A stretch of 5,208 nt of DNA. It comes from an uncultured Clostridia bacterium (GTDB lineage Bacteria > Bacillota > Clostridia > Oscillospirales > Acutalibacteraceae). Of this stretch, positions 1 to 5,208 are shown piece by piece. The position numbers were made by a program, and so were the translations under genes. The stretch lies in NCBI GenBank assembly GCA_937912045.1, contig CALDPI010000055.1:1-5208 (forward strand). The letters are read 5' to 3'. How positions within the stretch are numbered: position 1 is the first letter of the stretch; each line of letters begins with the position of its first letter. The notes beneath the pieces are model-generated. The model ran no database searches. It saw only the letters and a program-made list of their open reading frames with translations, and was not told the origin of the DNA.

Positions 1-670
1 CCGCCATCAGCGCACCCGACAGGAATATAAGCGGCAAGCGCACTTCGCTATTTGTTCCCGAAAGCGATAGCGATAACAGCATTATGGCCGTGAACTTCTG
101 ACCGTCCTGCGCGCCGTGCATAAAGGCAAGCAGCGCCGCCGATACAATCTGTACCTTGCGAAGAGCTTTGTTTTTAATGCGCATTTTTAAAAGAACACGG
201 TCGAAAAAAGCGCCGAGCACAAAGCCTGCCACCGCCGAAATAAGCGCGCCTATTACCACGTACCCCCAAAAGCCGACCCTTGCCGTCTGCTCGCCCTGGG
301 CGGCCGCCGTTCCTGCCAGGGCGGCAAAAAGCGCGTGTCCCTCGCTTGTGGGTATGCCGAAAAACGCCGCCACTGCCGCAAAAAGCACCACCGCGATTAT
401 AGAAGCGCACAGCGCCGTTAATCTATGGTGTGTGCCAAGGTTTATTCCGCTTTCGATGGTTTTGGAAACCGAATCGTTGCACAGATACATAACAACAATC
501 CCCAAAAGGTTGAAAACCGCCGCCATATTTATTGCCGCGCGCGGACGCATTGCCCCACTGCCAATGCAGGTTGCCACCGCGTTTGGCGCATCGGTCCAGC
601 CGTTGACGAAAATCAGCGCCGCCGTCAGCGCCACAGTCAGCAAAAACTGCGGATTTAAAAAATCGGCCAT
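1..670 (-). CDS. PiT-family inorganic phosphate transporter, N-terminal 223 residues (cut by the left window edge)
   Basis: Integral membrane carrier that takes up inorganic phosphate (as metal-phosphate or with a cation) across the cytoplasmic membrane. I translated this frame by hand. It opens with ATG at 670-668 (MADFLNPQF) and stays open to the window edge. An in-frame TGA lies six codons upstream, so this is the only possible start, and GGGGGA at 683-678 sits 7 nt before it. Hydrophobic segments lie at about residues 9-23, 46-64, 86-104, 134-156, 173-184 and 195-205. The first PiT signature is NGWTDAPNAVAT (23-34), matching the family NGxxDxxNAxAT motif. A conserved re-entrant-type segment IPTSEGHALFAALAGT follows at 106-121. 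The second-repeat signature HGAQDGQKF begins at 185. Full PiT proteins are usually 330-500 residues, so the C-terminal part is missing. It follows the LCP gene after a 68-bp gap. PiT genes often sit beside a PhoU-like DUF47 gene; none lies upstream here. Confidence 0.9.
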   Translation of the reverse strand, partial: MADFLNPQFLLTVALTAALIFVNGWTDAPNAVATCIGSGAMRPRAAINMAAVFNLLGIVVMYLCNDSVSKTIESGINLGTHHRLTALCASIIAVVLFAAVAAFFGIPTSEGHALFAALAGTAAAQGEQTARVGFWGYVVIGALISAVAGFVLGAFFDRVLLKMRIKNKALRKVQIVSAALLAFMHGAQDGQKFTAIMLLSLSLSGTNSEVRLPLIFLSGALMA

Positions 671-692
671 TACCCATTCCCCCGTTCACATA

Positions 693-698
693 ATTATA
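693..698 (-). promoter_or_regulatory. possible -10 box (TATAAT) before the PiT gene
   Basis: The minus strand reads TATAAT exactly at 698-693, inside the only intergenic gap. No good -35 hexamer lies 16-18 nt upstream (the candidates read like CATTAC), and there is no TG extension. A start about 7 nt downstream would leave a leader of only ~15 nt, just enough to hold the GGGGGA ribosome binding site. This is a weak promoter candidate; read-through from the upstream genes is equally possible. Confidence 0.25.
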
Positions 699-713
699 TG
701 AAACGAAGTCGTG

Positions 714-738
714 CGGTAATGACCGATTAAGCTTTAAT
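714..738 (-). repeat. two adjacent small inverted repeats in the LCP-PiT gap
   Basis: Directly after the LCP stop codon the minus strand carries ATTAA-AGC-TTAAT (738-726), then at once CGGT-CATT-ACCG (725-714). Each is a perfect short dyad (5-bp stem with 3-nt loop; 4-bp stem with 4-nt loop). No T-run follows, so they do not form a standard Rho-independent terminator. They could be a weak pause or mRNA-end structure, an operator, or chance. Confidence 0.3.
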
Positions 739-1863
739 TTAATACACCCACGGTGTTTTATCAATGGGATTCAGTGCGATATATTCTTCAAAGGTTTGTC
801 CCTCGTACAAGAAGGCTTTTATAAGATTGGACGCATAATCAAGGTTGTAGTAAACGCCGCCTGCAACACCGCTGCTGGCGCCACTAATCTGGCTGTTATC
901 ACAGGGGATGCGTTCGCCCTGCAGTGTGCCGCCCTTGATTGCAGGGGCAAGCTTTATGATTTCCTTATACGAAAGCGAGGTTTCAACATAGGGCAAAAGC
1001 TTCTTTACAAATTTGGGGTATTTCGTGATGCTCATATTAGCCGCGCGAGAGAAAAGCTCGTTAAGTACGTGGCGCTGACGTGCCGTTCTGCCGTAGTCGT
1101 CACGCTCGCCCTGGGCGGTTGCCTGCATTCTGATGCGTGACCACGCAACAGCCTGTATACCTGTGAGCATCTGCTTGCCGGGGCCATCCACAAGCTCGGG
1201 ATTTTTAAGGCCCATCAGCCTTGCCTGCTCGCGTATCAAATCGTTAAGACTGCCATAGGCGGTTGCCCTGTTAAACTCCTGCCTTGTGACCTCTGCTTCA
1301 ATGCCGCCAACCATATCAATAAGGCCAATCATTCCGCTAAAGTTAACGGTGGCATAGTCGGTTATATCAAGGCCGAAGTTTTCGTTTAAAGTTTTTATTG
1401 CGCGCTCGTGTCCGCCTGTGCTGTATGCAGCGTTTATTTTGTTAACCTTGCCGTTTACGCGTACAACGCTGTCTCGCATTACCGAAACGAGCTTTATCGT
1501 TTTGTTTTTGGTGTCCACACTCATAATCATAATCGAGTCGGAAAGTCCTGTCATCGACGCCTGATTACGCGTATCAATACCAAAAAGCGCTATATTCTTA
1601 ACATAATCCTCAGAGTTTTCGGTCTGCACGCCGAGCGCATCCTCGTCAACGTCGGTCTTTTCGTATTTGAAATAGTTAAGTGCAAAAATGAGCAGCCCCG
1701 AAACAAGAATACAAAAGCCAACCAGCACCGACAAAATTGTAATGATTATCTTTTGTGTTTTGGTCTTTTTGCTTTTTCCCTTTTTAGATGCCTTTTTTCC
1801 TTTTTTTGCAGAGCTGTAAATATCAACCATTTCCGTATCATTTTCACGGTTATGCTTTCCCAT
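739..1863 (-). CDS. LytR-CpsA-Psr (LCP) family cell-wall glycopolymer ligase
   Basis: LCP proteins move glycopolymers (wall teichoic acid or capsule-like polysaccharide) from undecaprenyl-pyrophosphate carriers to peptidoglycan on the outer face of the membrane. The protein is 374 residues from ATG 1863. The cytoplasmic N-terminus is very basic (11 Lys in residues 20-38). One membrane helix spans about 39-62, so the rest is outside. LCP motifs appear in order: NIALFGIDTR (90-99), SDSIMIMSVD (108-117), VSVMRDS (126-132) with the conserved Arg130, KINAAYSTGG (142-151), NFSGMIGLIDMVGGIE (174-189), LTGIQAVAWSRIR (233-245) and DDYGRTARQRHVL (255-267). The usual SIPRDT motif is changed to SVMRDS, but the Arg and Asp remain. 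The start sits 1 bp after the rsmI stop (TAA-T-ATG), with AAAGGG at 1878-1873 spaced 9 nt. A TTG six codons earlier (1881) is in frame but less likely. The gene is very probably co-transcribed with rsmI. Which polymer it handles cannot be told here. Confidence 0.93.
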   Translation of the reverse strand: MGKHNRENDTEMVDIYSSAKKGKKASKKGKSKKTKTQKIIITILSVLVGFCILVSGLLIFALNYFKYEKTDVDEDALGVQTENSEDYVKNIALFGIDTRNQASMTGLSDSIMIMSVDTKNKTIKLVSVMRDSVVRVNGKVNKINAAYSTGGHERAIKTLNENFGLDITDYATVNFSGMIGLIDMVGGIEAEVTRQEFNRATAYGSLNDLIREQARLMGLKNPELVDGPGKQMLTGIQAVAWSRIRMQATAQGERDDYGRTARQRHVLNELFSRAANMSITKYPKFVKKLLPYVETSLSYKEIIKLAPAIKGGTLQGERIPCDNSQISGASSGVAGGVYYNLDYASNLIKAFLYEGQTFEEYIALNPIDKTPWVY

Positions 1864-1864
1864 A

Positions 1865-2695
1865 TTACTTATCCCTTTCAATCAAAAACTTGTATATCTC
1901 GCCCTTTTTAAGTCCCGTGACCGCCGCCGCCTCTTTCGCCGCCGCAGACGCACTCTCGCCCGAGGCCAAAAGCCTGTCCGCGATTGCCGCAGCATCCTCA
2001 ATGGTGTAGGTTCCCTTCTCTTCTTCCCTGCCTGCAATGCAAAGCACATATTCACCGCGCGGCGCGGTGTCCTTATAAAGCTCCAGCGCACCCTTAAGGG
2101 TTGTCCTTATGACCTCCTCGTGCAGCTTGGTAAGCTCACGGCAGAGCGCAATTTCCCTGTCGCCCAGGACGCTTTGCATATCCGCAAGGGTCGCAACCAG
2201 CTTGTGCGGTGCCTCATAAAAAATCATCGTGCGGGTTTCATTCTTCAGCGATTCAAGGTGGGTTCTGCGGCTTTGCTTGTTAACCGATAAAAAACCCTCA
2301 AAGCAGAACCTGCCCGTCTTAAGTCCCGAAACCGAAAGCGCCGTTATAACCGCGCTCGGACCGGGAACCGATTCAACCTCAATTCCGTTTTCGTAACACG
2401 CGCGGACAAGGTCTTCTCCCGGGTCGGAAATGCATGGCATACCCGCATCGGTTACTATAGCACATTTTTCGCCATTTTGCAACCTCGAAACCATTTTTGC
2501 GGTCTTTTCCGCCTTGTTATGCTCAAAATAGCTGACAAGCGGCTTCTGTATTCCAAAGTGATTAAGCAGCTTCATTGTAACGCGCGTATCCTCCGCGGCG
2601 ATAAAATCCACAGAGCGCAACACTTCAAGCGCGCGCGGCGACATATCAGAAAGGTTGCCGATGGGGGTCCCCACAACGTACAGTTTCGAACTCAT
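1865..2695 (-). CDS. rsmI: RsmI, 16S rRNA (cytidine1402-2'-O)-methyltransferase
   Basis: RsmI uses S-adenosylmethionine to 2'-O-methylate C1402 of 16S rRNA in the decoding centre, acting on the 30S subunit in the cytoplasm. It belongs to the tetrapyrrole-methylase-fold class. The protein is 276 residues, a normal length. Motifs in order: LYVVGTPIGNL (5-15), FIAAEDTR (31-38), SYFEHN (55-60), VTDAGMPCISDPG (81-93), VPGPSA (110-115), FEGFL (132-136), IFYEAPHK (158-165) and the block REIALCRELTKLHEE (180-194). The Ala-rich C-terminus (about 228-276, ending KGEIYKFLIERDK) fits the small helical C-terminal domain seen in many RsmI proteins. The start ATG at 2695 overlaps the trmN6 stop by 4 bp (ATGA) and has a strong AAGGAGG at 2709-2703, 7 nt upstream. 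The direct trmN6-rsmI order resembles the yabB-yazA-yabC(rsmI) cluster of Bacillus, here without the GIY-YIG gene between. Confidence 0.97.
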   Translation of the reverse strand: MSSKLYVVGTPIGNLSDMSPRALEVLRSVDFIAAEDTRVTMKLLNHFGIQKPLVSYFEHNKAEKTAKMVSRLQNGEKCAIVTDAGMPCISDPGEDLVRACYENGIEVESVPGPSAVITALSVSGLKTGRFCFEGFLSVNKQSRRTHLESLKNETRTMIFYEAPHKLVATLADMQSVLGDREIALCRELTKLHEEVIRTTLKGALELYKDTAPRGEYVLCIAGREEEKGTYTIEDAAAIADRLLASGESASAAAKEAAAVTGLKKGEIYKFLIERDK

Positions 2696-3414
2696 AGGTG
2701 CTCCTCCTTGTAACTGCCGTAAATATCAATCATCTCTTGCGAAAAGTTTTCGCCGTCTTCGACGTAAAGTGTCGGCGCAATTCTCATACCCGAGTTGCCA
2801 CAGCGTCTACCCTCGAGCAAAACAAGCCACGGCTCCTCGCCCTTGCGCTGACAAACGAGCCGCAGCCGCTTGGGCTCGAGCTTGTTTGCACGCATAGCGC
2901 ACATCATATCGGTAAGGCGCTCGGGTCGGTTGCACATACAAAGTCTGCCGCCCGTCTGAAGCAGCCTGGCCGACACCGCAATTATGTCTTCAAGCGTGCA
3001 GGCGGTTTCGTGTCGGGCAACGACGTCTGCATCGCTTTTACTTCTTATTCCTGCGCCGTCCGCCTTATACGGTGGGTTGCAGGTAACAAGCTGAAAGCTC
3101 CCAAACGGAAGCTTTCCCTTTAGCTCTAACAGGTCAGAATGTATAACCGAAAACTTTTCGGAAAAACCGCCGTGCGCGGCAGATTGCGCCGCAAGCACGC
3201 ACGCCTCCTCCTGTATGTCCACACCAAAGCAGCGCGCGGTCAGTCCCGAGCGGCACCACAAAAGCGGAATTATTCCGCACCCTGTGCCGAGGTCACACGC
3301 GGTGTCGCTTTTCTTTGGCGCGGCAAAATCCGCAAGCAGAATTGCATCGGTTCCAAAGGTGTGGTTTTTGGATACGAAAATCTCCACACCGTTTCCAATC
3401 GGCTGGGCGTTCAT
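2692..3414 (-). CDS. TrmN6-like tRNA1(Val) (adenine37-N6)-methyltransferase
   Basis: Class I SAM-dependent N-methyltransferase. The best-known relative, E. coli TrmN6 (YfiC), makes m6A37 in tRNA-Val; Firmicutes homologues (YabB type) are annotated by similarity. The protein is 240 residues. The N-terminus carries the family block IGNGVEIFVS then FGTDAILLADF (20-30). SAM motif I is DLGTGCGIIPL (41-51). GVDIQ (64-68) supplies the acidic ribose-binding residue. The catalytic motif NPPY is at 113-116, in VTCNPPYK, and marks an exocyclic-amine methyltransferase. The end, EEMIDIYG-like (QEMIDIYGSY), is also typical. The start is a choice. ATG 3414 overlaps the upstream stop by 1 bp (TGATG) with GGAG at 3427-3424, 9 nt away. 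GTG 3417 (6 nt) and GTG 3429 are also in frame, but 3429 would lie on the ribosome binding site. It overlaps rsmI by 4 bp. The tRNA target in this organism is inferred, not shown. Confidence 0.9.
   Translation of the reverse strand: MNAQPIGNGVEIFVSKNHTFGTDAILLADFAAPKKSDTACDLGTGCGIIPLLWCRSGLTARCFGVDIQEEACVLAAQSAAHGGFSEKFSVIHSDLLELKGKLPFGSFQLVTCNPPYKADGAGIRSKSDADVVARHETACTLEDIIAVSARLLQTGGRLCMCNRPERLTDMMCAMRANKLEPKRLRLVCQRKGEEPWLVLLEGRRCGNSGMRIAPTLYVEDGENFSQEMIDIYGSYKEEHL
2703..2709 (-). promoter_or_regulatory. strong ribosome binding site of rsmI
   Basis: The minus strand reads AAGGAGG here, 7 nt before the ATG at 2695. It lies inside the last codons of the trmN6 gene. It fixes the rsmI start and suggests independent translation initiation as well as coupling through the ATGA overlap. 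Confidence 0.8.
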
Positions 3415-4907
3415 CACTTTCTGCTCCACTTTACACCCTGCGGTGTGTCCTCAAGCACAATTCCCATTTCATTAAGCTTGTCGCGGATTGCGTCAGCCTC
3501 CTGGAAGTTGCGCTCCTTGCGTGCCTGTGTGCGTTTTGCAATTAAATCCTCAATCTCCGAATCGAGCGCATCGTCATTTACGTTATACACAAGACCCAGA
3601 ACACCGCAAAGCTCGTCAAATGCGGCAAGTGCGGCAGAAAGTGTATCCTTGCCTGCGCCTGCGGCAACCAAGAGGTTTATATCCTTAACAAGATTAAACA
3701 CTGTGCCAAGCGCATCGGCTGTGTTGAGGTCGTCCTCCATTGCGGCAATAAACTCTTCCTTGCGTTTTTCTATAAACTCGGGCGCATCGCCGCCGTTATC
3801 CGCGTGCTCAATCGCAAAGGTAAGACCCTCGCGGCATTTGTAAAGGCGGTCGAGAGCGTTTTTACTCTGCTCAATTATTTCGGTCGAGTAGTTGATTGGG
3901 CTGCGATAATGAGAGGAAATCATAATATATCTAATCGGCTCGTAGCCATAAACCGCCGCAACCTCACGTACTGTGAAAAAGTTTCCGAGAGATTTCGACA
4001 TCTTGCGGTTATCAACGTTGATATAGCCGTTGTGCATCCAGTAATGTGCAAAGTCGCAGCCGTTTGCGCATTCGCTCTGGGCAATTTCGTTTTCGTGGTG
4101 GGGGAAAATCAAATCCTGGCCGCCGCAGTGAATATCAATCGAATTGCCGAGATATTTTCCTGCCATTGCCGAGCATTCAATGTGCCAGCCAGGTCTGCCG
4201 TTGCCCCAGGGGGAGGGCCAGAAGGGCTCACCCTCCTTGGCGGCCTTCCAAAGACAGAAGTCCATCGGGTCTTCCTTAATATCGGTAACGTCAATTCTCG
4301 CGCCTGCCTCAAGGTCGTCAAGTGGCTGATGCGAAAGCTTGCCGTACTCGTCAAATTTGCGTGCGCGGAAATAAACGTCACCCTTCGACTCATAGGCATA
4401 GCCCTTTTCAATCAGGGCAGAAATTATGCCCTGTATGGCATCAATATTCTCGGTCGCCTTGGGGTGAACGGTTGCGCGGCGGATATTGAGCCCGTCGGCA
4501 TCGGTCCAGTATTCCTCAATAAACTGCTTTGCATCAGGCGAATCGGTGTTTTCGTAATAAGTGGAAAGTTTGCCTTCCTCTATACAGTACCAAAAGCCCG
4601 ACAAACCGTGGGCAGCAATAATCCGCATTGCACTTTCCTTTGCAAAAGAGTTTATATACTCTACATTCACGTATTCATCCTTTGACAAATCGTAAGTGCA
4701 GACTCCGTTCATAAGTACAACAGGAGTATTCACACCTACGGGCGCGAGCATTGCCGCTACGGTTGCGGCAGTTCTTGCGGTTGCCACGCTGAAAGATACA
4801 CCTTTGCGGCACACGTCTCTTAATCCGTCAACGGCAAACTGTGAAAGCTCGGCATTGCGGTTAAGCAAGGTACCGTCAAGGTCACTGATATACAGAGTTT
4901 TTGCCAC
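3414..4907 (-). CDS. chimeric ORF: Cof-type HAD hydrolase N-terminus joined in frame to N-truncated cysteinyl-tRNA synthetase
   Basis: One uninterrupted frame of 497 residues from GTG 4907 to TGA 3416-3414. Residues 1 to about 132 are the front of a Cof-type HAD-IIB phosphatase. Residues from about 133 to 497 are cysteinyl-tRNA synthetase, which charges tRNA-Cys, aligning from about residue 98 of the 461-residue E. coli CysS to the exact C-terminus. Missing from CysS are the first zinc-ligand Cys (Cys28 in E. coli), the HIGH motif and the ITDIDDK strand. Missing from the HAD part are the motif III Lys and the motif IV acidic pair. Neither activity should be complete. The GTG start lies 2 bp after the ABC-F stop, with a weak GGCGGG upstream; the stop overlaps trmN6. 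The likely explanations are an in-frame deletion between two genes or a misassembled contig. A genuine bifunctional enzyme is unlikely because catalytic residues are lost on both sides. Annotating the whole as CysS would mislead. Confidence 0.88.
   Translation of the reverse strand: MAKTLYISDLDGTLLNRNAELSQFAVDGLRDVCRKGVSFSVATARTAATVAAMLAPVGVNTPVVLMNGVCTYDLSKDEYVNVEYINSFAKESAMRIIAAHGLSGFWYCIEEGKLSTYYENTDSPDAKQFIEEYWTDADGLNIRRATVHPKATENIDAIQGIISALIEKGYAYESKGDVYFRARKFDEYGKLSHQPLDDLEAGARIDVTDIKEDPMDFCLWKAAKEGEPFWPSPWGNGRPGWHIECSAMAGKYLGNSIDIHCGGQDLIFPHHENEIAQSECANGCDFAHYWMHNGYINVDNRKMSKSLGNFFTVREVAAVYGYEPIRYIMISSHYRSPINYSTEIIEQSKNALDRLYKCREGLTFAIEHADNGGDAPEFIEKRKEEFIAAMEDDLNTADALGTVFNLVKDINLLVAAGAGKDTLSAALAAFDELCGVLGLVYNVNDDALDSEIEDLIAKRTQARKERNFQEADAIRDKLNEMGIVLEDTPQGVKWSRK
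3417..4523 (-). pseudogene. cysS: N-truncated cysteinyl-tRNA synthetase segment (chimera residues ~129-497)
   Basis: The CysS likeness begins at IEEYWTDADGLNI and runs to the end. RRATVHPKATENI (143-155) and GDVYF (176-180) are family blocks. GRPGWHIECSAM (237-248) holds Trp241 and zinc ligand Cys245, equivalent to E. coli Trp205 and Cys209. FPHHENEIAQ (268-277) holds zinc ligands His270 and Glu274, equivalent to His234 and Glu238. The KMSKS loop is at 302-306. The helical anticodon-side domain follows (about 340-440, including MEDDLNTADAL). The C-terminal block (452-497) ends LNEMGIVLEDTPQGVKW, nearly as in E. coli. About 97 N-terminal residues are missing, including the HIGH motif. With no HIGH motif and only three of four zinc ligands, cysteine activation is not expected. 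Confidence 0.93.
4506..4526 (-). other. fusion junction between the HAD and CysS segments
   Basis: The join falls in codons for QFIEEYW (residues 128-134 of the chimera). As I recall the families, an xFIEER-like stretch is common at this point of the HAD cap, and a YIEEY/F stretch often comes just before the DADxLN block of CysS. The exact breakpoint therefore cannot be set within about 20 nt. This suggests short shared sequence at the join. Confidence 0.6.
4506..4907 (-). pseudogene. truncated Cof-type HAD-IIB phosphatase segment (residues 1 to ~134 of the chimera)
   Basis: HAD-IIB (Cof-like) enzymes are Mg-dependent phosphatases of sugar phosphates, FMN or similar small substrates. Motif I is YISDLDGTLL (6-15), with the nucleophile Asp9 and the acid/base Asp11. 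Motif II is in FSVATART (39-46), with Thr43. The segment PVVLMNGVCTYDL (62-74) is the typical start of the C2 cap region, and LSTYYENTDSPDAKQFIEE (114-132) is a cap stretch. A full protein would be about 260-280 residues and would continue through the rest of the cap to the motif III Lys and the GDxxND motif IV. These are absent. The original substrate cannot be told from what remains. Confidence 0.82.
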
Positions 4908-4909
4908 TG

Positions 4910-5208
4910 TTATCTACCCGCCTTTTCCTCTTCGCGCTTCTGAGCAAGCTCAGCAAGATATTCATCGAAGGTTATTTTCTTATCATAGTGGCTGCCGGTT
5001 GTAACGTCAATAACTCTGTCAGCAATGGTCTGGACAAACTGATGGTCGTGGGATGCAAACAAAAGTACACCTTTGAATTTCATCAAACCATTGTTCAGTG
5101 CTGTGATAGATTCCATGTCTAAGTGGTCAGTTGGTTCGTCCATGATTAAAATGTTCGCACCTGAAATCATCAGCTTACTTAACATACAGCGTACTTTTTC
5201 ACCACCGG
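4910..5208 (-). CDS. ABC-F family ATPase (YbiT/YkpA-like), C-terminal 98 residues (cut by the right window edge)
   Basis: ABC-F proteins are soluble twin ATPases that bind the ribosomal E-site region and act in translation or antibiotic protection. They have no transmembrane partner. Only the end of the second nucleotide-binding domain is seen. The frame enters at the edge with (S)GGEKVR, the ABC signature LSGGE. Next come CMLSKLMISGANILIMDEP with Walker B (ILIMDEP), the ABC-F linker block DEPTDHLDMESI, and the switch His in FASHDHQFVQT. The end is DKKITFDEYLAELAQKREEE and a short charged tail, stopping at TAA 4912-4910. The family signature is normally DEPTNHLD; here Asn is Asp. DMESITALN and the SHDHQF version of the H-loop point to the YbiT/YkpA side of the family, not EttA or Uup. 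It is 2 bp upstream of the chimeric gene. The subfamily cannot be fixed without the N-terminal domain and the interdomain linker. Confidence 0.92.
   Translation of the reverse strand, partial: GGEKVRCMLSKLMISGANILIMDEPTDHLDMESITALNNGLMKFKGVLLFASHDHQFVQTIADRVIDVTTGSHYDKKITFDEYLAELAQKREEEKAGR

Noticed and set aside
714..738. Rho-independent terminator after the LCP gene
   Set aside because: The stems are only 4-5 bp, one is all A/T, and no T-run follows on the minus strand.
423..764. Minus-strand frame of 113 codons and a plus-strand frame of 181 codons (156-701) in the PiT region
   Set aside because: Both are alternate frames of the PiT gene, whose own frame carries two clear PiT signatures and membrane segments.
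1864..1881. TTG 1881 as the LCP start
   Set aside because: It adds six residues overlapping the rsmI end. ATG 1863 with AAAGGG at 9 nt is a better site, and the protein needs nothing upstream.
1915..1975. GCC/GCN-rich stretch as a possible DNA repeat
   Set aside because: It encodes the Ala-rich C-terminal helices of RsmI and is not a regular tandem repeat.
3139..3843. Plus-strand open frame (234 codons) opposite trmN6 and the CysS end
   Set aside because: It runs across two real minus-strand genes, has low-complexity Ser/Arg/Ala composition and no family resemblance.
3804..4685. Long plus-strand open frame (293 codons) opposite the CysS segment
   Set aside because: It is the antisense shadow of a clearly coding minus-strand gene. 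It has no recognisable domain, is Cys-, Arg- and Val-rich, and starts without a convincing ribosome binding site.
4141..4910. G+C step at the HAD-CysS join as proof of foreign origin
   Set aside because: By hand count 4561-4910 is about 47% and 4141-4500 about 54%. But 3841-4020, within CysS, is only about 44%, so local variation explains the difference.

Overview
The window looks like a chromosomal piece of a Bacillota genome, most likely an anaerobic Clostridia-type bacterium. The basis is AGGAGG-type ribosome binding sites, an ABC-F / CysS / TrmN6 / RsmI housekeeping set, an LCP cell-wall protein (typical of Gram-positives) and a PiT transporter with Clostridia-like motifs. Regional G+C is about 43-54% in the parts I counted. 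I see no phage, transposon, CRISPR, tRNA or rRNA signal. I cannot name a genus.

Every gene reads on the minus strand, so the gene order runs right to left. (1) 5208-4910: C-terminal end of an ABC-F ATPase, cut by the window edge. (2) 4907-3414: one open frame joining the N-terminal part of a Cof-type HAD phosphatase to a cysteinyl-tRNA synthetase that lacks its N-terminal ~97 residues. (3) 3414-2692: TrmN6-like tRNA adenine methyltransferase. (4) 2695-1865: RsmI, the 16S rRNA C1402 2'-O-methyltransferase. (5) 1863-739: LytR-CpsA-Psr (LCP) cell-wall glycopolymer ligase. (6) 670-1: N-terminal 223 residues of a PiT inorganic phosphate transporter, cut by the left edge.

Genes 1-5 are packed as a likely single transcription unit: a 2-bp gap, a 1-bp overlap, a 4-bp ATGA overlap and a 1-bp gap. 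Four of the five concern translation (ABC-F ribosome factor, aminoacyl-tRNA synthetase, tRNA and rRNA methylation). The LCP protein then links the unit to envelope assembly. The only real intergenic space is 671-738, just before the PiT gene. It holds two small inverted repeats and a -10-like box, but no convincing terminator.

The striking object is gene 2. The HAD part keeps catalytic motifs I and II but has lost motifs III and IV. The CysS part keeps KMSKS, three zinc ligands and the C-terminal domains, but has lost the first zinc-binding Cys, the HIGH motif and the ITDIDDK strand. Neither half should be catalytically complete. This reads as an in-frame deletion or an assembly misjoin between two ordinary genes, not a new bifunctional enzyme. 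I found no previously undescribed system in the window.
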